Source: Petunia secreta
Taxonomy: Eukaryota > Streptophyta > Magnoliopsida > Solanales > Solanaceae
Assembly (NCBI GenBank): GCA_029990175.1
Contig: JARKIP010000005.1
Span: forward strand, 27,413,501-27,477,500
Direction: 5' to 3'
Length of the DNA: 64,000 bases
Positions 1 through 10,160 of the stretch are shown here, in pieces. The notes below the pieces were generated by a model, which had not been told where the DNA came from, did no database searches, and saw only the letters and a program-made list of their open reading frames with translations. The translations under genes and the position numbers were made by a program. The stretch's first letter is position 1; every line of letters begins with the position of its first letter.

Positions 1-1849
1 ACACAGCATGGCGATGATATATCTCGCACACCACATAGGTAATGATATACCTAGCACATAGCATAAGCACACACCCTGTGCGGCTTTATTTATAGGTCAT
101 AACGCGCCACAGGCCTCTGTCTCTATAAACAACTTTACTTATAGGTCATAACGCACCACAAGCCTCTGTCCCTATAAGTCTCCACATCTAGGTCATAACG
201 CACCACCGGCCTCTGTCCCTAGATGGAATTTCGCTTCTAGGTCATAACGCACCACCGGCCTCTGTCCCTAAAGCATATCAATAATACACCGGCACACAAC
301 ATCGACTATACACGAGTCACGTTTGTGCTTCACCTTTTTGTATAAATATAACGAGTAGTACATAATACTATCTACTAGACAATGCTAGTCAATTAAGTAC
401 TCGACATCTTACTTAGCAAGATCAAATCTTATCCGCAAGCAAAATAGAGGTCAAGTCTCACTTACCTCAAAATCGACTCAAGTGGCTAAGGAACGACCTC
501 CTTTCCCAAACGATGTGCCTCCGAAAGACTCCTCTCTGAGCCAAAGAAATAGTGTCGCACTCGTAAGTAAGTGAGGAAAGGATTCTAAGCCCTTACGCAA
601 TTTAAGAGGCAATTTACCAAAATACCCCCGGGTCGGACGTACCCAAAACCCATAAAATTTATGTTTCCGGACTCCCCATACTCCCACGAGACCAAAAGTA
701 CCATTATTGTGCATACCCGAGTCCAACTCGGTCATTTTTCCCATTTCACAAATCTAGGGTTCAAACCCTCTTTCCAAGGATCGTCACTTTGATCCTCGGA
801 TTAAAGCGTTAAAAATGGGTAAGAATAGTTACCTTGTGTTTAGGAATGATTTTGGTACTTCCAATTCCCCTTGGAATCACTTTTAGAAGCTCAAAACATG
901 AAAATAAAAATGAATGCCCGCCCTAGAATATATAGCAGCCCGCAGCTTTAAAGAGTTGTACCACATGCTGTCCAAATTGTACCTCACTGGACACCTTTCG
1001 GTAAAATACACATAACTTTTCGTACAAATGTCCAAATGATACGAAATTGGCGGCATTATAACCAAAACGCAAAGAGATAAAACTTTCGTGTTTTGACTTT
1101 TTTCTAATTCCTAATGGATTGATCTAAACAATTGATTTCTCTCCGGCTGAACAGTAAAAAAACAGATTTCAGCAGCCTTTTGGCTTCGCACCAGGTCAGC
1201 CACTGTTTTTGGGTCCAAACGGGACCCTACGAAGCTCGGAATGATCCCAAATTTTGTACACAAGTCATACAAGACTTGTGTGACATGCTCGTCAAGACGG
1301 AACTCAATTCGGATCTCTAGAACTCAAAAAGTGGGTCCCACGGGAAAAGGTCAAATTTCGACTTTCGCCAAAATAGAGAATTTTAATCAAACGACCCCGG
1401 AATCCAAATTCGAAAGTTTCTACAAGTCACAAATGACGATACGAACCTAACGGAACCCTTAGATCTCTCATCGGAGTTCATTTACTCAAATCGAGCTCGA
1501 AAACCTCTTTTAACCTTTTTAAACTTCCGCAACGGAGACTTTATCAAAAGTCCTATCAAACGAGGTCCGTTTTCACTTCTGAAGGTTGCTACAGGTCATA
1601 AATTACCATACGAACCCAACGCAACTTTCAGATTTTACATCAGAGCTCATTTGCTCAAATCGAGCTACGGAGCCTCTTTTAGCCTTAACGAATATCCGAA
1701 ACGGATGTCTTTCTCCGATACCTATCTAACAAAGTTCGTTTTAGCTAAAAATTTTCAGGCATGTCATAATGGACCTTACGGAGCTTTTGGGATTGTCGAT
1801 ACGCAAATCGAGGTCCCGTTTCCCGAAATGACTATTTGAGGTCGTTACA
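1..1849 (-). repeat. T1 3' LTR (cut by window edge)
   Basis: On the minus strand this LTR begins with TGTAACGACC at 1849, directly after a purine tract, and continues past position 1. Position 1 corresponds to about 7822 in the other LTR, so roughly 650 bp are missing from view. It contains a block (about 1200-1840) that resembles the T2-family LTRs, which suggests common ancestry of these LTRs. Confidence 0.9.
88..275. repeat. tandem array, about 49 bp x 4, inside T1 LTR
   Basis: The motif AGGTCATAACGC followed by GCCTCTGTCCCTA recurs with starts at about 93, 142, 190 and 239, a period of 48-49 bp. The same four-copy array is present in the other LTR at about 7911-8095, so it predates insertion. 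Confidence 0.85.
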
Positions 1850-1861
1850 ATCTCCCCCACT
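1850..1861 (-). other. T1 polypurine tract
   Basis: Read on the minus strand this is AGTGGGGGAGAT, immediately upstream of the LTR start TGTAACGACC. It is the expected primer for plus-strand DNA synthesis. Confidence 0.85.
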
Positions 1862-1984
1862 TAGACTCTCGTTCGTCCTCGGACGAGCCCGAGTCTAAGG
1901 TAAGATTCACATTTTCACGACAATAATTACACGGAATTCGAGGACTCTCGCTACTATCCGAAATCATAAACAACAACATAACTT

Positions 1985-2677
1985 TCAGGCTTTAGAGATT
2001 GAAATCAAACCTGAATTATCGAAAAGGCGAGGATACTTCTCCCGCATGTCGGACTCGAGTTCCCAAGTGGCCTCTTCGCTAGGACGATTCTTCCATAGCA
2101 CTTTAACCAACTGGATCTCTTTCGACCTTAGCTTACGGATCTCTCTAGCTGCAATAGCAATCGGCTCTTCCAAATAAGCCAAGTCCTCGTCGATCTCGAC
2201 AGAAGCCATATCAATCACATGGGATGGATCATGAACATACTTTCGGAGCATAGATACGTGGAATACCGGATGAACTGACAGAGATGGAGGCAAAGCAAGC
2301 CTATATGCAACAGCGCCAATGCGCTCCAAGACTTCGAAAGGACCAATGAACCTCGGACTAAGCTTGCCCTTTTTTCCGAATCTCATAACACCCTTCATCG
2401 GCGATACTTTAAGAAACACCCGGTCACCTACCATAAACACCAAATCTCTCCTCCTCCGATCCGCATAAGATATCTGTCGACTCTGAGCTGTGCGGAGCCG
2501 ATCCTGAATGATTCGGACCTTATCTAAGGTCTGCTGAACTAGATCCGGACCCAACACCTTCACCTCTCCAGGTTCAAACCAACCAACTGGAGAACGACAT
2601 CGGCGGCCATATAATGCCTCAAATGGAGCCATCTGGATAGAAGACTGATAACTGTTATTATAGGCAAATTCCGCCAA
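1985..2677 (-). pseudogene. T1 pol C-terminal part: integrase tail and chromodomain
   Basis: This 230-residue segment continues the T1 polyprotein in the same frame, after the nonsense codon at 2693-2695. It starts with the end of the integrase core (AEFAYNNSYQSS), then the integrase C-terminal region with KGKLSPRFIGPFEVLERIG and HPVFHVSMLRKYV. It ends with a chromodomain-like segment (about residues 180-225) including KVLWKNRPSEEATWE. Chromodomains of this clade are thought to steer integration to marked chromatin. No independent start is likely: the apparent start is a TTG five codons past the stop. It is therefore the tail of one broken gene. Confidence 0.9.
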
Positions 2678-2692
2678 AGGCAGATAACTGTC

Positions 2693-5600
2693 CTAATGGC
2701 CTCCAAAGTCAATAGCAGAAGCCCTCAGCATATCCTCAAGAATCTGGATGGTCCTCTCGGACTGACCATCAGTCTGAGGATGAAATGCGGTGCTAAGATC
2801 CACTCGGGTACCCAGCTCCTTCTGAAATGATCTCCAGAACTGAGCTGTGAACTGAGTACCGCAATCTGATATAATAGAGACTGGAGCACCATGCAATCTC
2901 ACAATCTGCTCGATAAAGATACGAGCTAAGCGCTCCGATGAATAAGTAGTCCTCACGGGGATGAAATGAGCTGATTTGGTGAGACGATCCACCGCTACCC
3001 ATACTGAATCATGCTTGCCCAAGGTCAAAGGCAATCCAACCACAAAGTCCATAGTAATATGCTCCCATTTCCATTCCGGAATCGGCATGGACTGAGTCAC
3101 CCCGGCTGGTCTTCTATGCTCATACTTTACCTGCTGACAATTTAAGCACCGAGACACATGATCAACAACATCTCTCTTCATTCCCTTCCACCAATATAAC
3201 TCCCAAAGATCTTGATACATCTTCGTAATACCAGGATGAATAGAATACCGAGAACTGTGTGCCTCTGCCAATATCAGTTGCCTCAACTCCCCAACATTCG
3301 GAACACACAACTGACCCTTGAGCCGCAGTACACCATCATCTCCGATCATAAATGAGGTCACTCCCCCACTTAAAACTCTATCTCGAATATCACGCAAGTA
3401 TGAATCATCAAATTGCTTTTCCTTGATCTGGGAAGCTAGGGATGACTGAGTCCCTATATAAGCAAAAACTCGGTCTGGCACAGAATCATCAAATCGCACT
3501 CCACTAATGGAGAAGGCCTGCACCTCTCGAGCTAGTGGTCTCATATCAACATCAAGATAGGCAAGGCTACCCATAGACTTCCTGCTCAGAGCATCAGCCA
3601 CAACATTAGCTTTCCCGGGATGATACCGAATAGCGATGTCATAATCCTTAAGCAACTCCAACCATCGGCTCTGTCTCCCGTTCAAGTCCTTCTGGGTGAA
3701 CAGATACTGGAGACTCTTATGATCAGTGAAAATCTCACAAGGCTCACCATATAAATAATGCCTCCACAACTTCAATGCAAATACCACCGCCAATAACTCT
3801 AGATCATGGACAGGGTAGTTCTTCTCATGCACTTTCAGTTGTCTCGAGGCATAAGCTATCACCTTGCCATTATGCATCAAAACACCACCTAAGCCAATAC
3901 CAGAAGCATCACAATAGACTGTGAATCCCCCGGATCCACTAGGCAAGGCCAATACAGGTGCTGTAGTCAAGACAGTCTTGAGCCTCTGAAAGCTAGACTC
4001 ACAAGCAGCAGACCATAGAAAAGGAACATTCTTCTGCGTCAATTTAGTCAGTGTTGCCGATATAGAAGAAAATCCCTCCACGAAACGTCGATAATAGCCT
4101 GCCAAGCCTAAGAAACTCCGAATCTCTGTAGGAGAAGTAGGCCTAGGCCAATTCTGAACGGACTCCACCTTCTTAGGATCAACACTAATACCGTCCTTGG
4201 TCACCACGTGCCCCAGGAATGACACGGTATCCAGCCAGAACTCACATTTAGAGAATTTAGCATACAATTCATGGTCTCTCAAGGTCTGAAGGATAATCTT
4301 CAAGTGATGCTCATGCTCCCCTCGGCTCCTTGAATATATAAGGATGTCATCAATGAACACAATAACAAAAGAATCAAGATATGGCTTGAACACACGGTTC
4401 ATAAGATCCATAAAGGCGGCCGGAGCATTTGTAAGCCCAAATGACATGACAAGAAACTCATAGTGCCCATATCTCGTACGGAAAGCAGTCTTAGAAATAT
4501 CCTCAGACCAAATCCGCAACTGATGATACCCCGATCTCAAGTCAATCTTGGAAAAATGAGTAGCACCCTGAAGCTGATCAAATAAATCATCTATACGCGG
4601 TAAAGGATACCTGTTTTTGATAGTCACTTTGTTCAATTGCCGATAATCAATACACATGCGCATAGAACCATCCTTCTTCTTTACAAAAAGAACCGGAGCA
4701 CCCCAAGGAGATACACTGGGTCTAATAAAACCCTTATCAAGCAAATCTTGAATTTGCTCCTTCAATTCCCTCAACTCAGCAGGAGCCATACGATATGGAG
4801 GAATAGATATAGGCTGAGTACCTGGCAATATATCAATACAGAACTCAATCTCCCGCATAGGAGGCAAACCCGGCAAGTCATCCGGAAAGACCTCCGGATA
4901 CTCGCATACTACCGGTACTCGATCAATAGATACCTCCTCCACTCGAACATCTCGAATAGAAGCAATATACCCTCCGCACCCGCGAGCTATCATCTTCTGA
5001 GCCTTCATGAATGATATGATCTTGTTCCTCGGAGAAGACCTGGAACCCTTCCAAATAGCCTTAGGCTCACCTTCGGCACCTATAGTCACGGACTTGGCAT
5101 GGCAATCCAACGTCGCGTGACAGGATGCCAACCAATCCATGCCCATGATCACATCAAATTCCACCATATCTAGCAACATCAAGTCTACTAGAGACTCAAC
5201 ACCACAAATAGAAATCACACACTCCCGATACCCTTTATCTACACATATAGGATCTCCGACAGGCATTGCCACCATAAATGGAGCATCAATAAAAACCAGA
5301 TCCTTGCTCAAGCAAGGTGAAAATCCAGGAGACAAATAAGAGAAAGTAGATCCCGGATCTATAAGGGCAAAGGCACTGCGGCCACAAACAGAAAGAGTAC
5401 CTGTGATCACATCATTGGATGCCTCGGCATCCTGGCGTGTCATAGCAAAAACCTGAGCTGAACCTCCAGGACCAGGAGCTCTCTGAACCGGCTGCCTAGG
5501 AGGAACCTGAGTGACAGGCCTAGCTGCCTGAGGAGAAGACCGAACCATAGCAGCAGAACTCTGATGTCCCGCGGAGGTAGGTCCAGATGAAGTAACATAG

Positions 5601-6964
5601 GGGCAATCCCTAACAAAGTGCCTGGGATCCCCACACTGGTAACAAGCCTTACTACCGCCTCCTCCACGTCCACATCCGGGCCTGCACCTCCCATAGTGCC
5701 TCTGACGGCATCTCCCACAAACAGGTGGAACAGACTGAGATGAATCCCCACACCTATGAGACGGCTGAGGCCTCTGAACACCCGACGAAGTACCCTGAGA
5801 TGGTAAAGCAGCGGCCTGGGGAAGCCTAGGCTGAGTATGACCACGAAAACTCTGGCCACCATGTGAGGGGCCACCAGAAGTACCAGAATATCGCACCCTC
5901 TTGCTCGCCCTCTCTGCATCTGCTCTAGCATGAATGTCCTCCATACGCCTCGCAATATCAACCACATCATAATAAGACTTGTTGCCAATATGTGAGGCAA
6001 CAGCCACCTGAAGACGAGGGTGAAGACCCTCAACAAATCTAAGAACCTTGTCTCTCTCCAGCATAACCATAGCAGGTGCATACTGAGATAACTCTAAAAA
6101 TCTGGTATCATAAGCAGTCACGGACATGCCTCCCTGTCTCAACAACTCAAACTCGCGTCTCTGGGCATCAAGATGACTCTGAGGCACAAATCTACTCATA
6201 AACATAGCAACGAACTCGGTCCAAGTCAAGGGAGGAAGATCACTCGACCTCTGTCTCATCATAGAAGACCACCAAGTCTCGGCATCACCGGACAAACAGA
6301 AAGAAGCACATCTCACCCCAAGGGTGTCCCTAGTACCCAATACAGAAAATATCTTCTCATATTTCTGAATATACCTCTGGGCAGTGCAAGTAGCTGGGGT
6401 ACAATCGAACTCGGGAGGCTTGAGCTTCATGAAGGACTCAATCCTCCGAGCTACCTCCTCGTCACTCATAGAAAGAGCAGGAATAGAATGACCCGATTGA
6501 ATACCCGACTGAGGAGCCAAAGTGGAAGGCTGCGCAATAGGACTAATAACTAGAGTAGACTGAGGAATCACCGGAGTAGCCTCAGGAGTCGGCGTACTCG
6601 TAGCTGGAGTAACTGGCTGGGGTACCGCAGAAGGTACTGGCATATCGCCTATAGGCGAGGCCTTAGATCCAAGCATGCCCATCATCCGCAATAGAACATC
6701 TGCAGAAATAGATATCGTTGTACCTGGCACAAGAGAAGGCATAGTCGATGGGACATGTGTGACGGGTATCTCAGAAGACACCGGTGGCACTGTACTAGTC
6801 TGTCTGGCAGCAGGAGGTCTGCCCACAGAAGCTCTGGTAGTAGCCGCTCTCGGCTGAGTAGGTGCCCGCGCACCAGTCCGTGTGCTACGCACAGCTCTCC
6901 CACGGACCGACTCAGTCAGTGCGTCACCAGCTCCCGAAGCAGAGGACGATCGGGTTCTCACCAT
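2693..6964 (-). CDS. T1 gag-protease-RT-RNaseH-integrase polyprotein (1423 aa, ends at a premature TAG)
   Basis: The start is the ATG of MVRTRSS at 6964, about 200 bp downstream of the primer binding site. Domains in order: Ser/Thr/Pro-rich N terminus; retrotransposon gag (about 175-345, with GDAETWW); zinc knuckles around CGRCRQRHYGRC (416) and CYQCGDPRHFVRDC (441); aspartic protease with DPGS at about 536; reverse transcriptase (about 735-905) with FIDD at 870; RNase H with YCDAS near 1017; integrase zinc site H1236, H1244, C1273, C1276; and catalytic D1306, D1367, E1403. The frame ends at TAG (2693-2695) where the family normally has Trp after GGH. The downstream 230 codons remain open in the same frame, so one point mutation explains the break. 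All catalytic residues I can check are present. Confidence 0.95.
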   Translation of the reverse strand: MVRTRSSSASGAGDALTESVRGRAVRSTRTGARAPTQPRAATTRASVGRPPAARQTSTVPPVSSEIPVTHVPSTMPSLVPGTTISISADVLLRMMGMLGSKASPIGDMPVPSAVPQPVTPATSTPTPEATPVIPQSTLVISPIAQPSTLAPQSGIQSGHSIPALSMSDEEVARRIESFMKLKPPEFDCTPATCTAQRYIQKYEKIFSVLGTRDTLGVRCASFCLSGDAETWWSSMMRQRSSDLPPLTWTEFVAMFMSRFVPQSHLDAQRREFELLRQGGMSVTAYDTRFLELSQYAPAMVMLERDKVLRFVEGLHPRLQVAVASHIGNKSYYDVVDIARRMEDIHARADAERASKRVRYSGTSGGPSHGGQSFRGHTQPRLPQAAALPSQGTSSGVQRPQPSHRCGDSSQSVPPVCGRCRQRHYGRCRPGCGRGGGGSKACYQCGDPRHFVRDCPYVTSSGPTSAGHQSSAAMVRSSPQAARPVTQVPPRQPVQRAPGPGGSAQVFAMTRQDAEASNDVITGTLSVCGRSAFALIDPGSTFSYLSPGFSPCLSKDLVFIDAPFMVAMPVGDPICVDKGYRECVISICGVESLVDLMLLDMVEFDVIMGMDWLASCHATLDCHAKSVTIGAEGEPKAIWKGSRSSPRNKIISFMKAQKMIARGCGGYIASIRDVRVEEVSIDRVPVVCEYPEVFPDDLPGLPPMREIEFCIDILPGTQPISIPPYRMAPAELRELKEQIQDLLDKGFIRPSVSPWGAPVLFVKKKDGSMRMCIDYRQLNKVTIKNRYPLPRIDDLFDQLQGATHFSKIDLRSGYHQLRIWSEDISKTAFRTRYGHYEFLVMSFGLTNAPAAFMDLMNRVFKPYLDSFVIVFIDDILIYSRSRGEHEHHLKIILQTLRDHELYAKFSKCEFWLDTVSFLGHVVTKDGISVDPKKVESVQNWPRPTSPTEIRSFLGLAGYYRRFVEGFSSISATLTKLTQKNVPFLWSAACESSFQRLKTVLTTAPVLALPSGSGGFTVYCDASGIGLGGVLMHNGKVIAYASRQLKVHEKNYPVHDLELLAVVFALKLWRHYLYGEPCEIFTDHKSLQYLFTQKDLNGRQSRWLELLKDYDIAIRYHPGKANVVADALSRKSMGSLAYLDVDMRPLAREVQAFSISGVRFDDSVPDRVFAYIGTQSSLASQIKEKQFDDSYLRDIRDRVLSGGVTSFMIGDDGVLRLKGQLCVPNVGELRQLILAEAHSSRYSIHPGITKMYQDLWELYWWKGMKRDVVDHVSRCLNCQQVKYEHRRPAGVTQSMPIPEWKWEHITMDFVVGLPLTLGKHDSVWVAVDRLTKSAHFIPVRTTYSSERLARIFIEQIVRLHGAPVSIISDCGTQFTAQFWRSFQKELGTRVDLSTAFHPQTDGQSERTIQILEDMLRASAIDFGGH

Positions 6965-7160
6965 CTGTCATAATAACATTAAAGGATTAGCACCTATATA
7001 AGCATCATAGCACGAGAAGAGATGAAATGAAGGGAAACAACTCTTCCTAAAATGCCTTTGCAGCCTCTCGCTTATAAGTATGGTCGACAACATACCCATA
7101 AACAAGACTCTGCTCGGACACTGCTCCATTGACTCCCTAAGACTCGACTTACAACCTAGG

Positions 7161-7172
7161 GCTCTGATACCA
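7161..7172 (-). other. T1 primer binding site (initiator Met-tRNA)
   Basis: The minus strand reads TGGTATCAGAGC, the standard complement of the plant initiator Met-tRNA 3' end. It lies three bases from the LTR end (TGACA at 7176-7180 on the minus strand). Confidence 0.93.
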
Positions 7173-7349
7173 ATTTGTCACGACCCACTTTTTGGGGCCG
7201 TGATGGCACCTAAGTGTTACATCCTCAGACGAACCACGAATAATTAAACTGACTCATAATGATAATTTAGATAGAAATATTTCAATAAAATGTAGGTGTA
7301 AACATCCACCCGAAATACAGTGTCAATAGAGCATCTACGAAATCTGACA

Positions 7350-7353
<4 letters not shown>

Positions 7354-7391
<38 letters not shown>
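7354..7391. repeat. (TA)19 microsatellite in T1 LTR
   Basis: A perfect TA dinucleotide run of about 38 bp. The matching position in the other LTR is outside the window. Confidence 0.95.
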
Positions 7392-7393
<2 letters not shown>

Positions 7394-7910
7394 TACAAGA
7401 TGTAGGAAGCGTCTAAGCACTAAGGTGGATCAGACGGTATGCCACCGCGAACCATGCGGTTGGCTCACCTCAAGCAAAAATAGTCACAGCCTCGAACGGA
7501 TCAGATAAGTCCAGCTGTCTGACTAGTAGAAGGATCTGCACATTTAAAACAGTAAGTTATGAGCCAAAGCCCAGTAAGATCATCGACAGGCCCGCTAAAT
7601 TACCCTTTCGGGACAAGTCTTTGATAATGCATAAGTAGATAACGGAAGTACAATCCACACCTTTACAGTAACCCATAAACATTACATACGATAATATAAT
7701 TATACAACAACACAAGCAATAATACGCGAATACATAACATAGTCAATAATATAAAGATACATAATATAGGCAGCATATACAATATTATATTGATACTATG
7801 GCATAAGCAGTAATAAATTAACACACAGCATGGCGATGATATATCTCGCATACCACATAGGTAATGATATACCTAGCACATAGCATAAGCACACACCCTG
7901 TGCGGCTTTA

Positions 7911-8095
7911 TTTATAGGTCATAACGCGCCACAGTCCTCTGTCCCTATAAACAACTTAACTTATAGGTCATAACGCACCACAAGCCTCTGTCCCTATAAG
8001 TCTCCAAATCTAGGTCATAACGCACAACCGGCCTCTGTCCCTAAATGGAATTTCGCTTCTAGGTCATAACGCACCACAGGCCTCTGTCCCTAGAG
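7911..8095. repeat. tandem array, about 49 bp x 4, inside T1 5' LTR
   Basis: Counterpart of the array at 88-275, with the same unit and copy number. Confidence 0.85.
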
Positions 8096-9654
8096 CATAT
8101 CAATAATACACCGGCACACAACATCGACTATACACGAGTCACGTTTGTGCTTCACCTTTTTGTATAAATATAACGAGTAGTACATAATACTATCTACTAG
8201 ACAGTGCTAGTCAATTAAGTACTCGACATCTTACTTAGCAAGATCAAATCTTATCCGCAAGCAAAATAGAGGTCAAGTCTCACTTACCTCAAAATCGGCT
8301 TAAGTGGCTAAGGAACGACCTCCTTTCCCAGACGATGTGCCTCCGAAAGACTCCTATCTGAGCCAAAGAAATAGTGTCGCACTCGTAAGCAAGTGAGGAA
8401 AGGATTCTAAGCCCTTATGCAATTTAAGAGGCAATTTACCAAAATACCCCCGGGTCGAACGTACCCAAAACCCGTAAAATTTATGTTTCCGGACTCCCCA
8501 TACTCCCACGAGTCCAAAAGTACCATTATTGTACATACCCGAGTTGGACTCGGTCATTTTTCCCATTTCACAAATCTAGGGTTCAAACCCTCTTTCCAAG
8601 GATCGTCACTTTGATCCTCGGATTAAAGCGTTAAAAATGGGTAAGAATAGTTACCTTGTGTTTAGGAATAATTTTGGTACTTCAAATTCCCCTTGGAATC
8701 ACTTTTAGAAGCTCAAAACATGAAAATAAAAATGAATGCCTGCCCTAGAATATATAGCAGCCCGCAGCTTTAAAGAGTTGTACCACATGCTGTCCAAATT
8801 GTACCTCACTGGACAGCTTTCGGTAAAATACACATATCTTTTCGTAAAAATGTCCAAATGATACCAAATTGGTGGCATTAGAACCAAAACTCAAAGAGCT
8901 ACAACTTTCATGTTTTGACTTTTTTCTAATTCCTTATGGATTGATCTGAAAAATTGATTTCTTTCCGGCTGAACAGTAAAAAAAACAGATTTCAGCAGCC
9001 TTTTGGCTTCGCACCAGGTCAGCCACTGTTTTTGGGTCCAAACGGGACCCTACGAAGCTCGGAATGACCCCAAATTTTGTACACAAGTCATACAAGACTT
9101 GTGTGACATGCTCGTCAAGACAGAACTCAATTCGGATCTCTAGAACTCAAAAAGTGGGTCCCACGGGAAAGGGTCAAATTTCGACTTTCGCCAAAATAGA
9201 GAATTTTATTCAAACAACCCCGGAATCCAAATTCAAAAGTTTCTACAAGTCACAAATGACGATACGAACCTAACGGAACCCTCAGATCTCTCATCGGAGT
9301 TCATTTACTCAAATCGAGCTCGAAAACCTCTTTTAACCTTTTTAAACTTCCGCAACGGAGACTTTATCAAAAGTCCTATCAAACGAGGTCCGTTTTCACT
9401 TCTGAAGGTTGCTACTGGTAATAAATTACCATACGAACCTAACGCAACTTTCAGATTTTATATCAGAGCTCATTTGCTCAAATCGAGCTCCGGAACCTCT
9501 TTTAGCCTTAACGAATATCCGAAACGGATGTCTTTCTCCGATACCTATCTAACAAAGTTCGTTTTAGCTAAAAAGTTTCAGGCATGTCATAATGGACCTT
9601 ACGGAGCTTTTGGGATTGTCGATACGCAAATCGAGGTCCCGTTTCCTGAAACGA

Positions 9655-10160
9655 CCTCTATCTATTTGCAAAAGGTTAGGGCTAGGAGCAATCAAGCCCT
9701 CTTCAGTTACTCTTAAGATGGCGGATGGTTCACTCACTCACCCTGATGGTAAGTTGGAGGATGTGTTGCTTAAAGTTGGTAAGTTTACATTCTCTGCGGA
9801 CTTTGTAGTTCTAGATTATGAAGAGGACCGAGAAGCTCCAATCATTTTGGGGAGACCATTCTTAGTCACCTGAAGGCACTTATTGACATGAAGCTAGGAG
9901 AGATGACTGTTAGAGCGCATGGAGAAAAGGTTACTTTCAAGGTTTATAATGAGAAGGAGCACATAACTAAGGTTGAAGAGTGCTCTATGATTGAATGTGT
10001 CAAACAAGAACATGGAAGTAAACCAAATGACCTGTGTGAGCAGAATGTGGAACAAAATAGCAGTGACACATCACATGTGAATTTGAAGATGGGTTCTCTC
10101 AAAGAAAGGAAGAAAGCAAAGGTTCTTCGTAAGAAGAGAAGACATAAATGCTGGAAGTGA
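9655..10160 (+). pseudogene. ATH aspartic protease domain and C-terminal basic tail, frameshifted
   Basis: The frame at 9592-9873 carries ADGSLTHPDGKLEDVLLKV, then FVVLDYEEDREAPIILGRPF, a pattern typical of the pepsin-like protease of Athila/Tat elements; only the C-terminal half is here. The frame stops at about 9871-9873. A one-base shift restores similarity in the next frame (MKLGEMTVRAHGEKVTF, from 9888), which runs to a stop at 10160. The tail is charged and basic (KERKKAKVLRKKRR). The catalytic Asp motif is not in this piece; it would lie upstream of the T1 insertion. Confidence 0.8.

Larger units (their letters stand above)
1..9654 (-). mobile_element. T1: Tekay/Del-type Ty3/gypsy chromovirus, nearly intact
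   Basis: Seen: two closely similar long direct repeats (1-1849 and 7176-9654) flank a gag-pol reading frame on the minus strand. A primer binding site matching initiator Met-tRNA (7161-7172) and a polypurine tract (1850-1861) lie in the expected places. The left LTR runs off the window, so its first part (homologous to about 7176-7821) and the target duplication on that side cannot be examined. Family assignment rests on the gag-pro-RT-RNaseH-IN order plus a C-terminal chromodomain, which is diagnostic of chromoviruses; the Tekay/Del clade is my recognition from protein style. The element lies in the protease region of an Athila/Tat-like element. The two LTRs differ at few positions by eye, so the insertion is young relative to its neighbours. 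Confidence 0.93.
7176..9654 (-). repeat. T1 5' LTR (about 2.48 kb, outer end lost)
   Basis: The inner boundary is TGTCACGACCC on the plus strand next to the primer binding site. Compared with the other LTR, the outer 17 bases or so are missing: the match stops after GAAACGAC at 9654 and is followed directly by Athila-like coding sequence. The last bases of U3, including the terminal TG, are therefore lost. The missing part is the far 5' tip, so the promoter should be unaffected. I cannot tell a terminal deletion from recombination. Confidence 0.9.

Noticed and set aside
5440..6081. 213-codon minus-strand frame overlapping T1 gag
   Set aside because: Shadow frame of the gag-pol coding sequence; composition is Leu/Val/Arg only because of codon bias in the real frame.
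7161..7180. CTCTGATACCAATTTGTCA considered as a host repeat or regulatory motif
   Set aside because: It is the reverse complement of primer site plus LTR end in T1; its second occurrence in the T3 RT is reported separately.
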